From CAVTAE01 sp051649365 (GTDB lineage: Bacteria > Deinococcota > Deinococci > Deinococcales > Trueperaceae), in NCBI GenBank assembly GCA_051649365.1, contig JBOFGY010000279.1:1-24635 (forward strand): a stretch of DNA of 24,635 nt, in the 5' to 3' direction. Both the position numbers and the translations under genes were made by a program. Below are positions 6,742 to 14,713 of the stretch, piece after piece (the first letter of the stretch is position 1; every line of letters starts with the position of its first letter). Under the pieces are notes generated by a model. The model ran no database searches. It had not been told where the DNA came from and saw nothing but the letters and a program-made list of their open reading frames with translations.

Positions 6742-8352
6742 CTAACCTTTCAGAATGTTTAGTGCAACTGCTTGAGCTGTTTTTATACCATCAATCCCCG
6801 CCGATAAAATCCCGCCTGCATAGCCTGCTCCTTCACCTGCAGGATAAAGCCCTTTCGTGTTTACACTCTGGAAAAAATTATCTTCATCACGCTTAATGCG
6901 AATCGGTGATGAGGTGCGCGTTTCTACGCCTGTTAATACTGCATCATTCATGGCAAAACCTTTAATCTGTTTATCAAACGCAGGCAGTGCTTCACGAATT
7001 GCTTCTATCGCGTAGTCAGGCAAACTCTCGCTCAAATCACCTAAACGCACACCAGGTTTATAAGATGGTTCGACTTCACCAAGTTTAGACGACGGACGAC
7101 CCGCGATAAAATCTCCGACGAGTTGCCCAGGTGCTTCGTAAGTTTTGCCGCCAAGCTCGAAGGCTTTTTCTTCGATGCGGCGTTGTAATTCTACGCCAGC
7201 CAGAGGATGCCCTGGATAATCGCGTGGGTCAATGCCAACGACGATGCCGCTATTGGCATTTTTTTCGTTTCTCGAGTATTGGCTCATGCCGTTGGTAACA
7301 ACACGCCCAGGCTCCGAAGCTGCCGCAACCACAAAGCCGCCAGGACACATGCAGAAGCTATAGACCGAGCGACCATTTTTGCAGTGATGCACCAGTTTAT
7401 AATCGGCTGCGCCTAAAATCTCGTAACCTGCTTGTGACCCGAAGCGCACTTTGTCAATAAGCGGCTGTGGATGCTCGACGCGAAAACCAATCGAAAAAGG
7501 TTTTGCCTCGACGTACACGCCTTTGTCATAAAGCATTTGAAACGTATCTCTGGCACTGTGCCCAACTGCCAGCACGACGTGATTGGTTGCCAGGTAGTCA
7601 CCGTTCTCGAGCTTTAACCCTTTCACCCCATTGTCCTCAATATCAATTTCGCTGACCTTGGTTTGAAAACGAATCTCGCCGCCGAGTGATTCAATTTCAG
7701 CGCGCATGTTTTGCACAATCACCACAAGTTTATAGGTGCCGATGTGTGGTTTGTTGATGTAGAGAATTTCTTCGGGTGCGCCTGCTTTGACAAACTCGGT
7801 TAAGACTTTGCGCCCGTAGTGTTCGGGGTCTTTGACCTGGCTGTAAAGTTTCCCATCTGAAAATGTACCTGCGCCGCCTTCGCCAAACTGACAATTTGAT
7901 TCTGGGTCGAGACCGTGTTTTTTGCGCCAGAAGCCAAAGGTGTCTGCGGTGCGCTCACGCACAGATTTACCACGCTCGAGCAAAATCGGGCGAAAGCCCA
8001 TCTGCGCCAACACGAGCCCCGCAAACATGCCACACGGCCCCGTGCCAATCACGACGGGCCTTGCACTGAGGTTTTCGGGTGCCTTCGCCACAAACTTGTA
8101 GCTCATATCTGGCGTAGGTCTGACGTGTGGGTCTTTTTTGAACTGCTCTAAAAGTTTTTCGTCTTTGGTTGTTTCTACGTCCACGATATAAACGAGAATG
8201 ACGTTGTTCTTTTTGCGTGCGTCGTAGCTGCGTTTGTAGATGGTGAAGTTCAGCAAGTCTTTTTTAGTGATGTTGAGTTTTTTGAGGATGGTTGCCTCGA
8301 GGTCTGCTGGGGTGTGCTCGAGGGGGAGGCGGATTTCGCTGATGCGTACCAT
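6742..8352 (-). CDS. FAD-dependent oxidoreductase, COG2509 type
   Basis: 536 aa. An N-terminal domain of ~95 residues (ferredoxin-like fold in the family) precedes a Rossmann dinucleotide-binding motif VVIGTGPCGMFAG with GxGxxG at residues 103-108, an ERG acidic end of the second strand, and the characteristic NCQFGEGGAGTFSDGKLYS block. A second Rossmann-type strand (HVVLAVGHSARDT) and the C-terminal FAD segment LYPAGEGAGYAGGILSAG are present. Family members are annotated only as uncharacterised FAD-dependent dehydrogenases, related to HI0933/Lpd-type flavoproteins. First gene of a minus-strand operon with the zinc-ribbon and DUF4037 genes. The ATG is the first good start; no strong Shine-Dalgarno is visible (AGTCCTATGG). 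Confidence 0.85.
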   Translation of the reverse strand: MVRISEIRLPLEHTPADLEATILKKLNITKKDLLNFTIYKRSYDARKKNNVILVYIVDVETTKDEKLLEQFKKDPHVRPTPDMSYKFVAKAPENLSARPVVIGTGPCGMFAGLVLAQMGFRPILLERGKSVRERTADTFGFWRKKHGLDPESNCQFGEGGAGTFSDGKLYSQVKDPEHYGRKVLTEFVKAGAPEEILYINKPHIGTYKLVVIVQNMRAEIESLGGEIRFQTKVSEIDIEDNGVKGLKLENGDYLATNHVVLAVGHSARDTFQMLYDKGVYVEAKPFSIGFRVEHPQPLIDKVRFGSQAGYEILGAADYKLVHHCKNGRSVYSFCMCPGGFVVAAASEPGRVVTNGMSQYSRNEKNANSGIVVGIDPRDYPGHPLAGVELQRRIEEKAFELGGKTYEAPGQLVGDFIAGRPSSKLGEVEPSYKPGVRLGDLSESLPDYAIEAIREALPAFDKQIKGFAMNDAVLTGVETRTSSPIRIKRDEDNFFQSVNTKGLYPAGEGAGYAGGILSAGIDGIKTAQAVALNILKG

Positions 8353-8395
8353 AGGACTATCTTAAACGTTTGTTGCTACTTTGGTCGTGAGTTGC

Positions 8396-8424
8396 TTGGT
8401 TTTCTGGGAGGTTTAGCGTAAAAT
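8396..8424 (+). promoter_or_regulatory. Promoter of the antitoxin-like gene, predicted leaderless
   Basis: -35 TTGGTT (8396-8401), 17-base spacer, -10 TAAAAT (8419-8424). The ATG at 8431 begins 6 bases after the -10 box, so transcription should start at or very near the start codon. Confidence 0.6.
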
Positions 8425-8430
8425 ATCAGC

Positions 8431-8706
8431 ATGAAACAAGAGGTTAAAACCCTTGGTGAACAGGGTCAGATTTCTTTAGGTGAAGAGTTTGCTGGCCAAC
8501 ATGTTCTTATCACCCAGGAGCGCAAAGGCGTTTGGACGATTAAAACGGCTGAGGTTATTCCGCATGATGAAGCGTGGATTCATACACCTGAAAACAAGGC
8601 AAAACTTGACGAGGCTCTTGCCTGGGCAAAAGAGAATCCTGCTACAGCGACTTTACGTGAAGAGATGGAAAAACTCTTTGCAAAAGCCCTCGCTCAGAAA
8701 GAATAA
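8431..8706 (+). CDS. Antitoxin-like protein (AbrB/SpoVT-type N-terminus)
   Basis: 91 aa. The first ~45 residues (VKTLGEQGQISLGEEFAGQHVLI) read like a swapped-hairpin DNA-binding start of AbrB-type antitoxins, followed by a charged helical tail (HTPENKAKLDEALAWAKEN) suited to binding a toxin. Its stop overlaps the start of a short downstream frame (TAATG), the usual arrangement of a toxin-antitoxin pair. The downstream toxin is cut short, so this may be an orphan antitoxin. Predicted leaderless transcript. The specific family is inferred from shape and context rather than a decisive motif. Confidence 0.65.
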   Translation: MKQEVKTLGEQGQISLGEEFAGQHVLITQERKGVWTIKTAEVIPHDEAWIHTPENKAKLDEALAWAKENPATATLREEMEKLFAKALAQKE

Positions 8707-8801
8707 TGGCACTCGAGTTAGACCTGAATTCGCTGCGGTTCCAAAAAGACTTTTTCGCGCTCGAGAAAGAAGACCTGCTGAGTAACTCACAATTTTGTTA
8801 G
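8706..8801 (+). pseudogene. Truncated RelE-like toxin, N-terminal stub
   Basis: 31 codons: LDLNSLRFQKDFFALEKEDL then an unrelated end and a TAG. The first ~25 residues resemble the first helix of small RelE/ParE-like toxins; the catalytic C-terminal half is absent. The homology seems to stop near 8780, immediately before the stop of the opposed gene at 8798, suggesting that a deletion or insertion brought that gene in and removed the toxin. Confidence 0.5.
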
Positions 8802-9115
8802 TCGCAGAAAAAGTAGAGGTTTAGTCCATCTTCTATTCCCGACGCGCAAACTTCAGAAAATTTAACGAGCAAATCGTTCATGAGATGCCCTTCAGGATAA
8901 CAGGAAAGCAGAAGATCAACTTCCTTTTTAAGTTGTGGTAGTTCTTCTGTGCCAAAAGAGCAATCTTCGTAATAATCATTGAGCCTCAGTAAGAGACTAA
9001 CCTGACTAGCGACGACATATTGATTTGTAAACAAAGTTCTGTGCATCTTGTCATTGATGCCAAATTGCCAAACGTGATTCTCTATTGTTTTTCCCAAATG
9101 AGCGTCAAGTGCCAC
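8798..9115 (-). CDS. Small protein of unknown function
   Basis: 105 aa, unrecognised. Moderately acidic, mostly helical in appearance, with two Cys in the middle and a C-terminal FFCD. No signal peptide or membrane segment. The GTG start is supported by AGAGGA 9 bases upstream. The gene follows the breakpoint of the truncated toxin and diverges from glnS. Size and composition resemble immunity proteins of toxin systems, but that is only a shape argument. Confidence 0.6.
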   Translation of the reverse strand: MALDAHLGKTIENHVWQFGINDKMHRTLFTNQYVVASQVSLLLRLNDYYEDCSFGTEELPQLKKEVDLLLSCYPEGHLMNDLLVKFSEVCASGIEDGLNLYFFCD

Positions 9116-9201
9116 GATAGTTTTCCTCTACTATGCTGCCTTTCTGTTGCAATCTCACTTGTTCAAACCCCCAGACAATGTTAGCCTTTCTTTTGCTACT
9201 T

Positions 9202-11577
9202 ATGCCGAAACCTACTCAAAACCTACCCAAAAGCACCATTCCCAAGGACGAAGACCGCCTCGTTAGCCCTAATTTTATTACCGAAATCATTGACGTAGAC
9301 CTGAAAACAGGCAAGTATGAAACTATCATCACCCGCTTTCCCCCCGAGCCCAACGGTTACGCGCACATCGGTCACGCGGTGGCGAGTTTTCTAAATTTTA
9401 GTCTTGCCAAAGACTATAACGGGCTGTGTCGTCTTAGGATGGATGACACGAATCCCGAGACTGAAAAACAGGAATACGCTGATGCGTTGGCAAATGACTT
9501 TGCCTGGCTCGGGTTTAAGTGGGTTGCTCCTGATGGCACGAACAGAATTGATTATGCTTCAGATTACTTTGCTGAGCTTTACGACCTTGCCGTAAAACTG
9601 ATTAAAGACGGCAAAGCCTATGTAGACAGTAGCAGTGACGAGGAAGTCTCTATTTTGCGTGGCACCGTCGAAGAAGCAGGTAAAGCAAGTCCTTACCGTG
9701 AGCGTAGCGTCGAAGAAAATTTGGACTTGCTCGAGCGCATGAAAAACGGCGAGTTTCCTGATGGGGCGAACGTGCTGCGAGCCAAAATTGATTTGGCAAA
9801 CCCGAACATGAAACTCCGCGATCCGCTTCTTTACCGCATTCGCCGTGACGTAGAACATTACCGAACAGGGAAAACGTGGTGTATTTATCCCTCTTACGAT
9901 TTTGCCCAGGCGACGACAGATGCACTTGACGGCGTAACGCATTCGCTGTGCTCTTTAGAATTTGTAGATAACCGTGCCATTTATGACTGGCTGATGGAGA
10001 ATTTGTGGGGAATGCCGCGCCCGTATCAGTATGAATTTGGCAGGCGAAATCTCGAGTACACCGTCGTCTCAAAACGCAAACTTATTCAACTCGTCAAGGA
10101 AGGTTTCGTGACAGGTTGGGATGATCCGCGTATGCCCACGCTGGCAGGTCTAAGAAGACGTGGTGTGCGTCCTGAAGCGATTCGCGCTTTTGCAAGTAAA
10201 GTTGGGATTACACGTACCACAAAAACGGTGGAACTAGCACTGCTCGAGCAGTCCATCCGTGATGACCTCAATACGCTTGCGCCGCGCGTCATGGCCGTGA
10301 CCGACCCACTAAAAGTTGTGATTACCAATTATCCTGAAAACAAGCTGGAAATGTTTGATGTGCCTTATTGGCCCAACGAAATTCCGAATGAAGGCTCGAG
10401 ACAAGTCCCCTTTGCGAAAGAAATCTACATTGAGCGCGAAGACTTTGCTGAAACGCCGCCACCAGGTTTTAAGCGGTTGACCCTCCATGAAGAAGTGCGC
10501 TTGCGCTTTGCTTACGTCATTCGCTGTGATGAAGTTGTCAAGAATAAAGACGGTATGATCACCGAACTACGCTGTTCTTATGACCCTGAAACTCATGGTA
10601 AAAACCCAAAGCGCAAAATTAAGGGTGCAATTCACTGGGTGGCAAAAAAGACCGCCCTGCCTGCTGAAATGCGTCTTTATGACCGACTATTTAGTGTGCC
10701 AAACCCTGATGAAGGTGAGGGGCATTTTACGGAAACACTCAACCCAGAATCGCTCGTCGTACGCGAAGGCTTTGTAGAACTGAGTGTTGCGCGTGACGCT
10801 AAAGAACAACGCTACCAATTCGAGCGTGTAGGTTATTTTGTTCAAGACCCGGATTCCTCTGCGGATAGACTCGTTTTCAACCGCATCATCACCCTAAAGG
10901 ATTCGTTCAAGGCAGAGATGACACGTACTGACCTCGAGGTGATTCCTGTGAAAGATGCTGTAAGTAAAGACGCTATTAAAGATAAAACCAAGATTGTCGC
11001 TAAAGTTGGCGAAGTCCGTGACCCTGTCCTAGATTTTTCTGCTGAGCAAAAAGCAAAACTCCAACATTTTACAGATGAATTTGGTTTGTCACGTGACGAA
11101 GCGGTGATGATTGCGAACAACATAGAACTTTCCGCATTTTTTGACAAAGCGGTAAATGCTTACGCGAATCCGCAGGGCATTGCGAATTGGGTCGTCAACG
11201 ATTTACGCCGTGAATTAAAAGATAATTCTGTTAGTACACTAAAGTTTTCTCCAAGTGACCTTGCCAAACTCGTAATACTCATTGATAAAAACGTGATTAG
11301 CAACCGTATTGCCAAAGATGTATTCCTCGAGATGTTTGGGAGTGGTAAATCTCCTGACGTGGTTGTGAAAGAAAAAGGACTCGAGCAAGTCACCGATGTG
11401 GGCAGTCTCGAGCCCATTGTTCTTCGACTTATTGCAGAAAATCCAGATAAGGCTGAGGCTTACCGGAATGGCAAAACAGGCTTGTTAAGTTTCTTCGTTG
11501 GGCAAGCGATGCGTGAAACGAGCGGAAAAGCAAATCCGCAGCTTTTGCAAGAATTAGTCCGTTCAAAACTAACTTAG
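9202..11577 (+). CDS. glnS: Glutaminyl-tRNA synthetase with YqeY/GatB-like C-terminal tail
   Basis: 791 aa; charges tRNA-Gln with glutamine using ATP. Class I signatures: FPPEPNGYAHIGH with HIGH at residues 55-58, and VVSKRKL near 288-294 as the KMSKS loop. The anticodon-binding beta barrels follow to about residue 570. The last ~200 residues (from DFSAEQKAKLQHF to the end) are not part of ordinary GlnRS and resemble the tail domain shared by GatB and YqeY, which binds the tRNA elbow. That appendage is described for Deinococcus. I choose the ATG at 9202 (MPKPTQN) because upstream codons encode an unlikely Cys/Leu-rich start. No clear Shine-Dalgarno. A TACTAT -10 candidate lies at 9129-9134. 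The stop codon abuts the IS1182 remnant. Confidence 0.93.
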   Translation: MPKPTQNLPKSTIPKDEDRLVSPNFITEIIDVDLKTGKYETIITRFPPEPNGYAHIGHAVASFLNFSLAKDYNGLCRLRMDDTNPETEKQEYADALANDFAWLGFKWVAPDGTNRIDYASDYFAELYDLAVKLIKDGKAYVDSSSDEEVSILRGTVEEAGKASPYRERSVEENLDLLERMKNGEFPDGANVLRAKIDLANPNMKLRDPLLYRIRRDVEHYRTGKTWCIYPSYDFAQATTDALDGVTHSLCSLEFVDNRAIYDWLMENLWGMPRPYQYEFGRRNLEYTVVSKRKLIQLVKEGFVTGWDDPRMPTLAGLRRRGVRPEAIRAFASKVGITRTTKTVELALLEQSIRDDLNTLAPRVMAVTDPLKVVITNYPENKLEMFDVPYWPNEIPNEGSRQVPFAKEIYIEREDFAETPPPGFKRLTLHEEVRLRFAYVIRCDEVVKNKDGMITELRCSYDPETHGKNPKRKIKGAIHWVAKKTALPAEMRLYDRLFSVPNPDEGEGHFTETLNPESLVVREGFVELSVARDAKEQRYQFERVGYFVQDPDSSADRLVFNRIITLKDSFKAEMTRTDLEVIPVKDAVSKDAIKDKTKIVAKVGEVRDPVLDFSAEQKAKLQHFTDEFGLSRDEAVMIANNIELSAFFDKAVNAYANPQGIANWVVNDLRRELKDNSVSTLKFSPSDLAKLVILIDKNVISNRIAKDVFLEMFGSGKSPDVVVKEKGLEQVTDVGSLEPIVLRLIAENPDKAEAYRNGKTGLLSFFVGQAMRETSGKANPQLLQELVRSKLT

Positions 11578-11580
11578 AGT

Positions 11581-12496
11581 CTGATACTGTTGGCAAAGTC
11601 CATCACCCCTTGAAATAATGGGACATGTTAAAACCTAATGCCACTACCCAAGTCCCAACAGAAACCGTTCGAGTAGCCAAAGCTGCCTTTCCAAAAGGGA
11701 ACGTCTACCTACGAATCCGAGATGAATTAGGCAGCATTTTTCAGGATGAAGATTTACCTCACCTGATTACCCACGTTATGACCACGACAGCGAGTAGCGT
11801 TGATTTCGATAGGACTTTAGATGTTCATGTTGCCCTTGCTCGTAAAGGCTTATTGCCCAGTGAGCATCTGCTGGATGGGTTATGTCAAGGCTGCTTATTT
11901 GGTGGCGAGCGCAAAAGAAGGGATTAACCTTATCGGTCCGATCCGTCCGCCAGCTAATTGGCAGGCCAGAACTGAAGGTGCCTTCACGACAGACATGTTT
12001 AAGATTGATTGAGATAAACAACATATAACCTGTCCCAACGGTAAAACAAGCAGTGTTTGGCAACCCGCTAAAGATGCCTATGACAACGAGGTAATTCGCG
12101 TGAAGTTTCGTCACCAAGATTGTATTCGCTGTGCAGACAGACCACGTTGTATGAAAGCCAAGCAAGGTGGACGGGCTACGATTCTCAAACCACGAGAGGA
12201 ATTTGAGGCTCTTCAAGAGGTGAGAGCTAAACAACAGACACCGCAATGGCAGAACGATTACAACAAACGTGCTGGTATTGAAGGAAGGAACATTTTCTCA
12301 AGGCGTTCGCTCTCAAGGGCTTAGACGCTCGAGGTATCGCGGACTAGCCAAAACGAGATTGCAGCATAGTGCAACGGCTTCAGCAACAAACTTCCAACGG
12401 CTTCATGATTTCTGGTGTGACATTGAACCAGCCCAAACCCGTGTCTCGCCATTTAAGAGGCTGGCTGCTTAGCTTATACTTTGCCAACAGTATCAG
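11581..12496 (+). mobile_element. Deletion derivative of an IS1182-family element
   Basis: 916 bp bounded by perfect 19-bp terminal inverted repeats, CTGATACTGTTGGCAAAGT at 11581-11599 and its complement at 12478-12496; with one mismatch the match extends to 24 bp (11576-11599 and 12478-12501). The left end is only 3 bases beyond the glnS stop. Intact IS1182 members are about twice as long, so roughly the middle of the transposase is lost while both ends are kept. It could be mobilised in trans if a full copy exists elsewhere. Confidence 0.85.
11625..12472 (+). pseudogene. IS1182-family transposase, internally deleted and frameshifted
   Basis: The N-terminal part (MLKPNATTQVPTETVRVAKA… RIRDELGSIFQDEDL) is joined near 11765 to the C-terminal DDE half beginning ITHVMTTTASS, so the segment between is deleted. 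Further lesions: a frameshift near 11880 (LLDG then YVKAAYLVAS in another frame), a nonsense codon TGA at 12010-12012 where Trp is expected (FKID.DKQH), and a frameshift near 12290 before the terminal block TFSQGVRSQGLRRSRYRGL. The middle segment has the cysteine cluster CIRCADRPRCM typical of the family. Not functional. Confidence 0.85.
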
Positions 12497-12558
12497 AATC
12501 TATCCTAAAGAACAAAAAAGTCACGAAAAAGGGATTTTGCAAATTCAGTGATTTTTAG

Positions 12559-12586
12559 AATAGACTTCTAATGTGGCTAGTCTATT
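12559..12586 (+). terminator. Hairpin between the two insertion-sequence remnants
   Basis: AATAGACT (12559-12566) pairs with AGTCTATT (12579-12586), followed by TTTGC. It may be a terminator or part of the left end of the IS701 element. The rest of 12497-12682 shows nothing I can name. Confidence 0.35.
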
Positions 12587-12682
12587 TTTGCAATCTGAAA
12601 TTGTCATGCGCGCCCTGCGCCGAGGTTCGTACGAATAAAGTAATAATATCACTACAACCGCAGTTAGCGATAAGCTAGTAGA

Positions 12683-13950
12683 ATGACTAGGTTTGACGTG
12701 GAAACATGGCTAGAAGAACTGCAAGGATTGCATGAGCGCATAGCTGGGCATTTTCGTCGCTCCGAACCAAGAGCGCGAGCATTAACGTATATGAAAGGCT
12801 TACTCAGTGGTGTCGAAAGACGCAACAGTTGGCAATTAGCAGAACAGGCAGGTGAAAGCAGACCCGATGGAATGCAACGCTTACTAGCAACGGCTGACTG
12901 GGACGCTGAGTTAGTGCGAGAAGAGTTACGTGACGTATGTACTTGAAACGTTAGGCTCAGAACAAGCTGTGCTGGTGGTTGATGAAACGGGCTTTCTCAA
13001 GAAGGTTAAGAAATCAGTAGGTGTGAAACGTCAATACAGTGGCACAGCAGGTGGTGTTGAGAATGCTCAGGTGGGTGTCTTTCTTGCTTACACGACTTCA
13101 TCAGGAACTGCTTTTATTGATCGAGCTTTGTTTTTACCCGAAGAATGGTCTGAAGATAGTGAGCGAAGACAGGAAGCTCGAGTGCCAACAGAGCTAACCT
13201 TCAAGACGAAACCTCAGCTAGCTTTAGGCATGTTCAAACAAGCCTTCAAAGCAGGTGTGAAAGCTGCTTGGGTCACAGCCGATAGGTGTATTCCTCCTCT
13301 GAAGTGCGACGCTATCTCGAAGGTCGTAAACAACCGTTTGTTCTTGATATTTCTGCCCAATTCATGCTGCGCTTTGCTGACGGTGACGGGCTTAGACAAG
13401 CAAGAGTAGATGAACTATTCAGTGAACTCAAAGCAAAAGACTGGCGACGTTTATCGGCAGGGCAAGGCAGCAAAGGAGAACGTTTCTTTGATTGGGCATG
13501 GTTACGCTTGAGTGACTTATCCAAAGGTGGTAGATCTAAATCCCAGAATAAAGGTAAGTTCGATAAATGGATATTGGCGCGTCGCTCTGTACAAGACCCA
13601 AAGGATGTTGCTTTCTACATCGTCTTTGCACCGAAGGCAACAACACTTCAAGAAGTGATTCAGGTTGCAGGCACTCGTTGGGTCATTGAGACAGGCTTTG
13701 AAGCGGTCAAGAATGAAGCAGGACTCGACGAATATGAAGTACGGTCTTGGGTTGCCTGGTACAGACACATCACCTTGTCGTTACTCGCCTATGCTTTTCT
13801 TGTTGCCATTAGAACTCGTGAATTACAAAAAGGGGTTCGTTCAACTGCGACTTGATTCCCCTAGCTGTACCTGAAATTCGTCGTGTGCTTTGTCGCCTTA
13901 TCTTTGATGCGCTTGCTTCTGTCACTTTCTCGTTAGCTTGGTCAACGTGG
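12683..13950 (+). pseudogene. IS701-family transposase broken by three frameshifts
   Basis: Reading across three shifts gives an almost complete IS701-type DDE transposase: N-terminal WLEELQGLHERIAGHFRRSE and RRNSWQLAEQAGE; then LVVDETGFLKKVKKSVGVKRQYSGTAG with the first catalytic Asp; AAWVTADRVYSS with the second; and GTRWVIETGFEAVKNEAGLDEYEVRSW with the catalytic Glu region. The lesions look like single bases: an extra base near 12935, a missing base near 13284, and a missing T near 13852 after which LIPLAVPEIRRVL and AWSTWRR follow. The 3' end is fused near 13950 to glycoside-hydrolase remnant DNA, so the right terminal repeat seems lost. Confidence 0.85.
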
Positions 13951-14310
13951 AGACGACAGCAGCAACTATGGTGTTGTGAAAGAAAAAGAACTCACCGTAG
14001 GTTCGCAAACTTATAGTGTGGTGATTATTCCACCACTTTTGAACCTGAAAAATCAACTAGGCCAACCCGAAGGTACTTGGCTCGACCCTTCCCTTAAGCA
14101 ATATGCACTTTCATTACAAAAGGGTCTATTATTGAGATAAAAGGTGTGTATCAACCAGAAATAGAACTCGAGGCTCTCTATTTGTTAGGTGATGCCGCCT
14201 TACCGCATAGATATAACTGAAGTTGTGCAGGTGGGTGGAAATCAGCTCGAGCTTACCCTTGTCACCTCGCTACGCAATGGTGTGGGACCACTTTACAAGA
14301 GAGCATTAAA
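13949..14310 (+). pseudogene. Glycoside hydrolase remnant (possibly alpha-L-rhamnosidase-like)
   Basis: Three pieces in shifted frames look like the C-terminal half of a large glycosidase: GDDSSNYGVVKEKELTVGSQ and TYSVVIIPPLLNLKNQ; then EIKGVYQPEIELEALYLLGD; then from 14189 PPYRIDITEVVQVGGNQLEL and TLVTSLRNGVGPLY. The last resembles the galactose-binding-like domain of GH2/GH78/GH106-type enzymes (…N.L.v.v.nslrN..GP.). The gene is 5'-truncated by the IS701 fusion, holds at least two frameshifts or deletions, and its end dissolves after 14310. The rhamnosidase assignment is tentative. Confidence 0.55.
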
Positions 14311-14400
14311 TTTCTATTCTAAAAATACACCTAACCTCTTCAGCGTTTTTCAAAACAAATTTGTTTTCCTGAGATGGTAAAATTTGAGTTTTGGGATGTA

Positions 14401-14585
14401 TTTAGGTTGAAAGATGCCACAGCTTTTTCTCGATGATGTTTTGGAAGCCCCAGCGTGTAAACTTGTGTTCGCCATCAGAAATGGGTGCCTGCATAGAAGC
14501 ACGAATTTTTGCGTAACCGTCCAAGTTACCAGGTGTCACAGGTTCTTCAATCCAGGGAAGGTGAAAATCCTTGAGTTTCCTAAAA
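14401..14585 (-). pseudogene. Enolase-superfamily sugar-acid dehydratase remnant
   Basis: Read on the minus strand: KLKDFHLPWIEEPVTPGNLD, then GYAKIRASMQAPISDGEHKF, then TRWGFQNIIEKK, then a stop. WIEEP and the Mg-ligand Glu of SDGEH followed by TRWGF are typical of the mandelate-racemase subgroup, close to L-rhamnonate dehydratase and related enzymes. Only about 55 residues of a ~400-aa protein remain. Together with the glycosidase remnant on the other strand it suggests a lost sugar-catabolic locus. Confidence 0.65.
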
Positions 14586-14713
14586 ATCTACTATACAATA
14601 TGTCAAAGCACGACCAAAAAAATTCTGATAATTGTATGATGCTCGCAATGTCACGCCTTGTGTATGGTGCGCTGAGTTAAAGTAACACTAAAAACGCCTC
14701 GAGGAGGAAATAG

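Noticed and set aside
9133..9201. Upstream start for GlnRS adding 23 residues
   Set aside because: The extra stretch is Cys/Leu-rich and unlike family N-termini, and it overlaps the promoter candidate at 9129-9134.
9559..10072. Long minus-strand frames inside glnS
   Set aside because: Antisense shadows of a well-conserved synthetase; no family likeness.
14414..14680. Plus-strand 88-codon frame before threonine synthase
   Set aside because: The opposite strand encodes a clear enolase-superfamily fragment, so the plus frame is a shadow.
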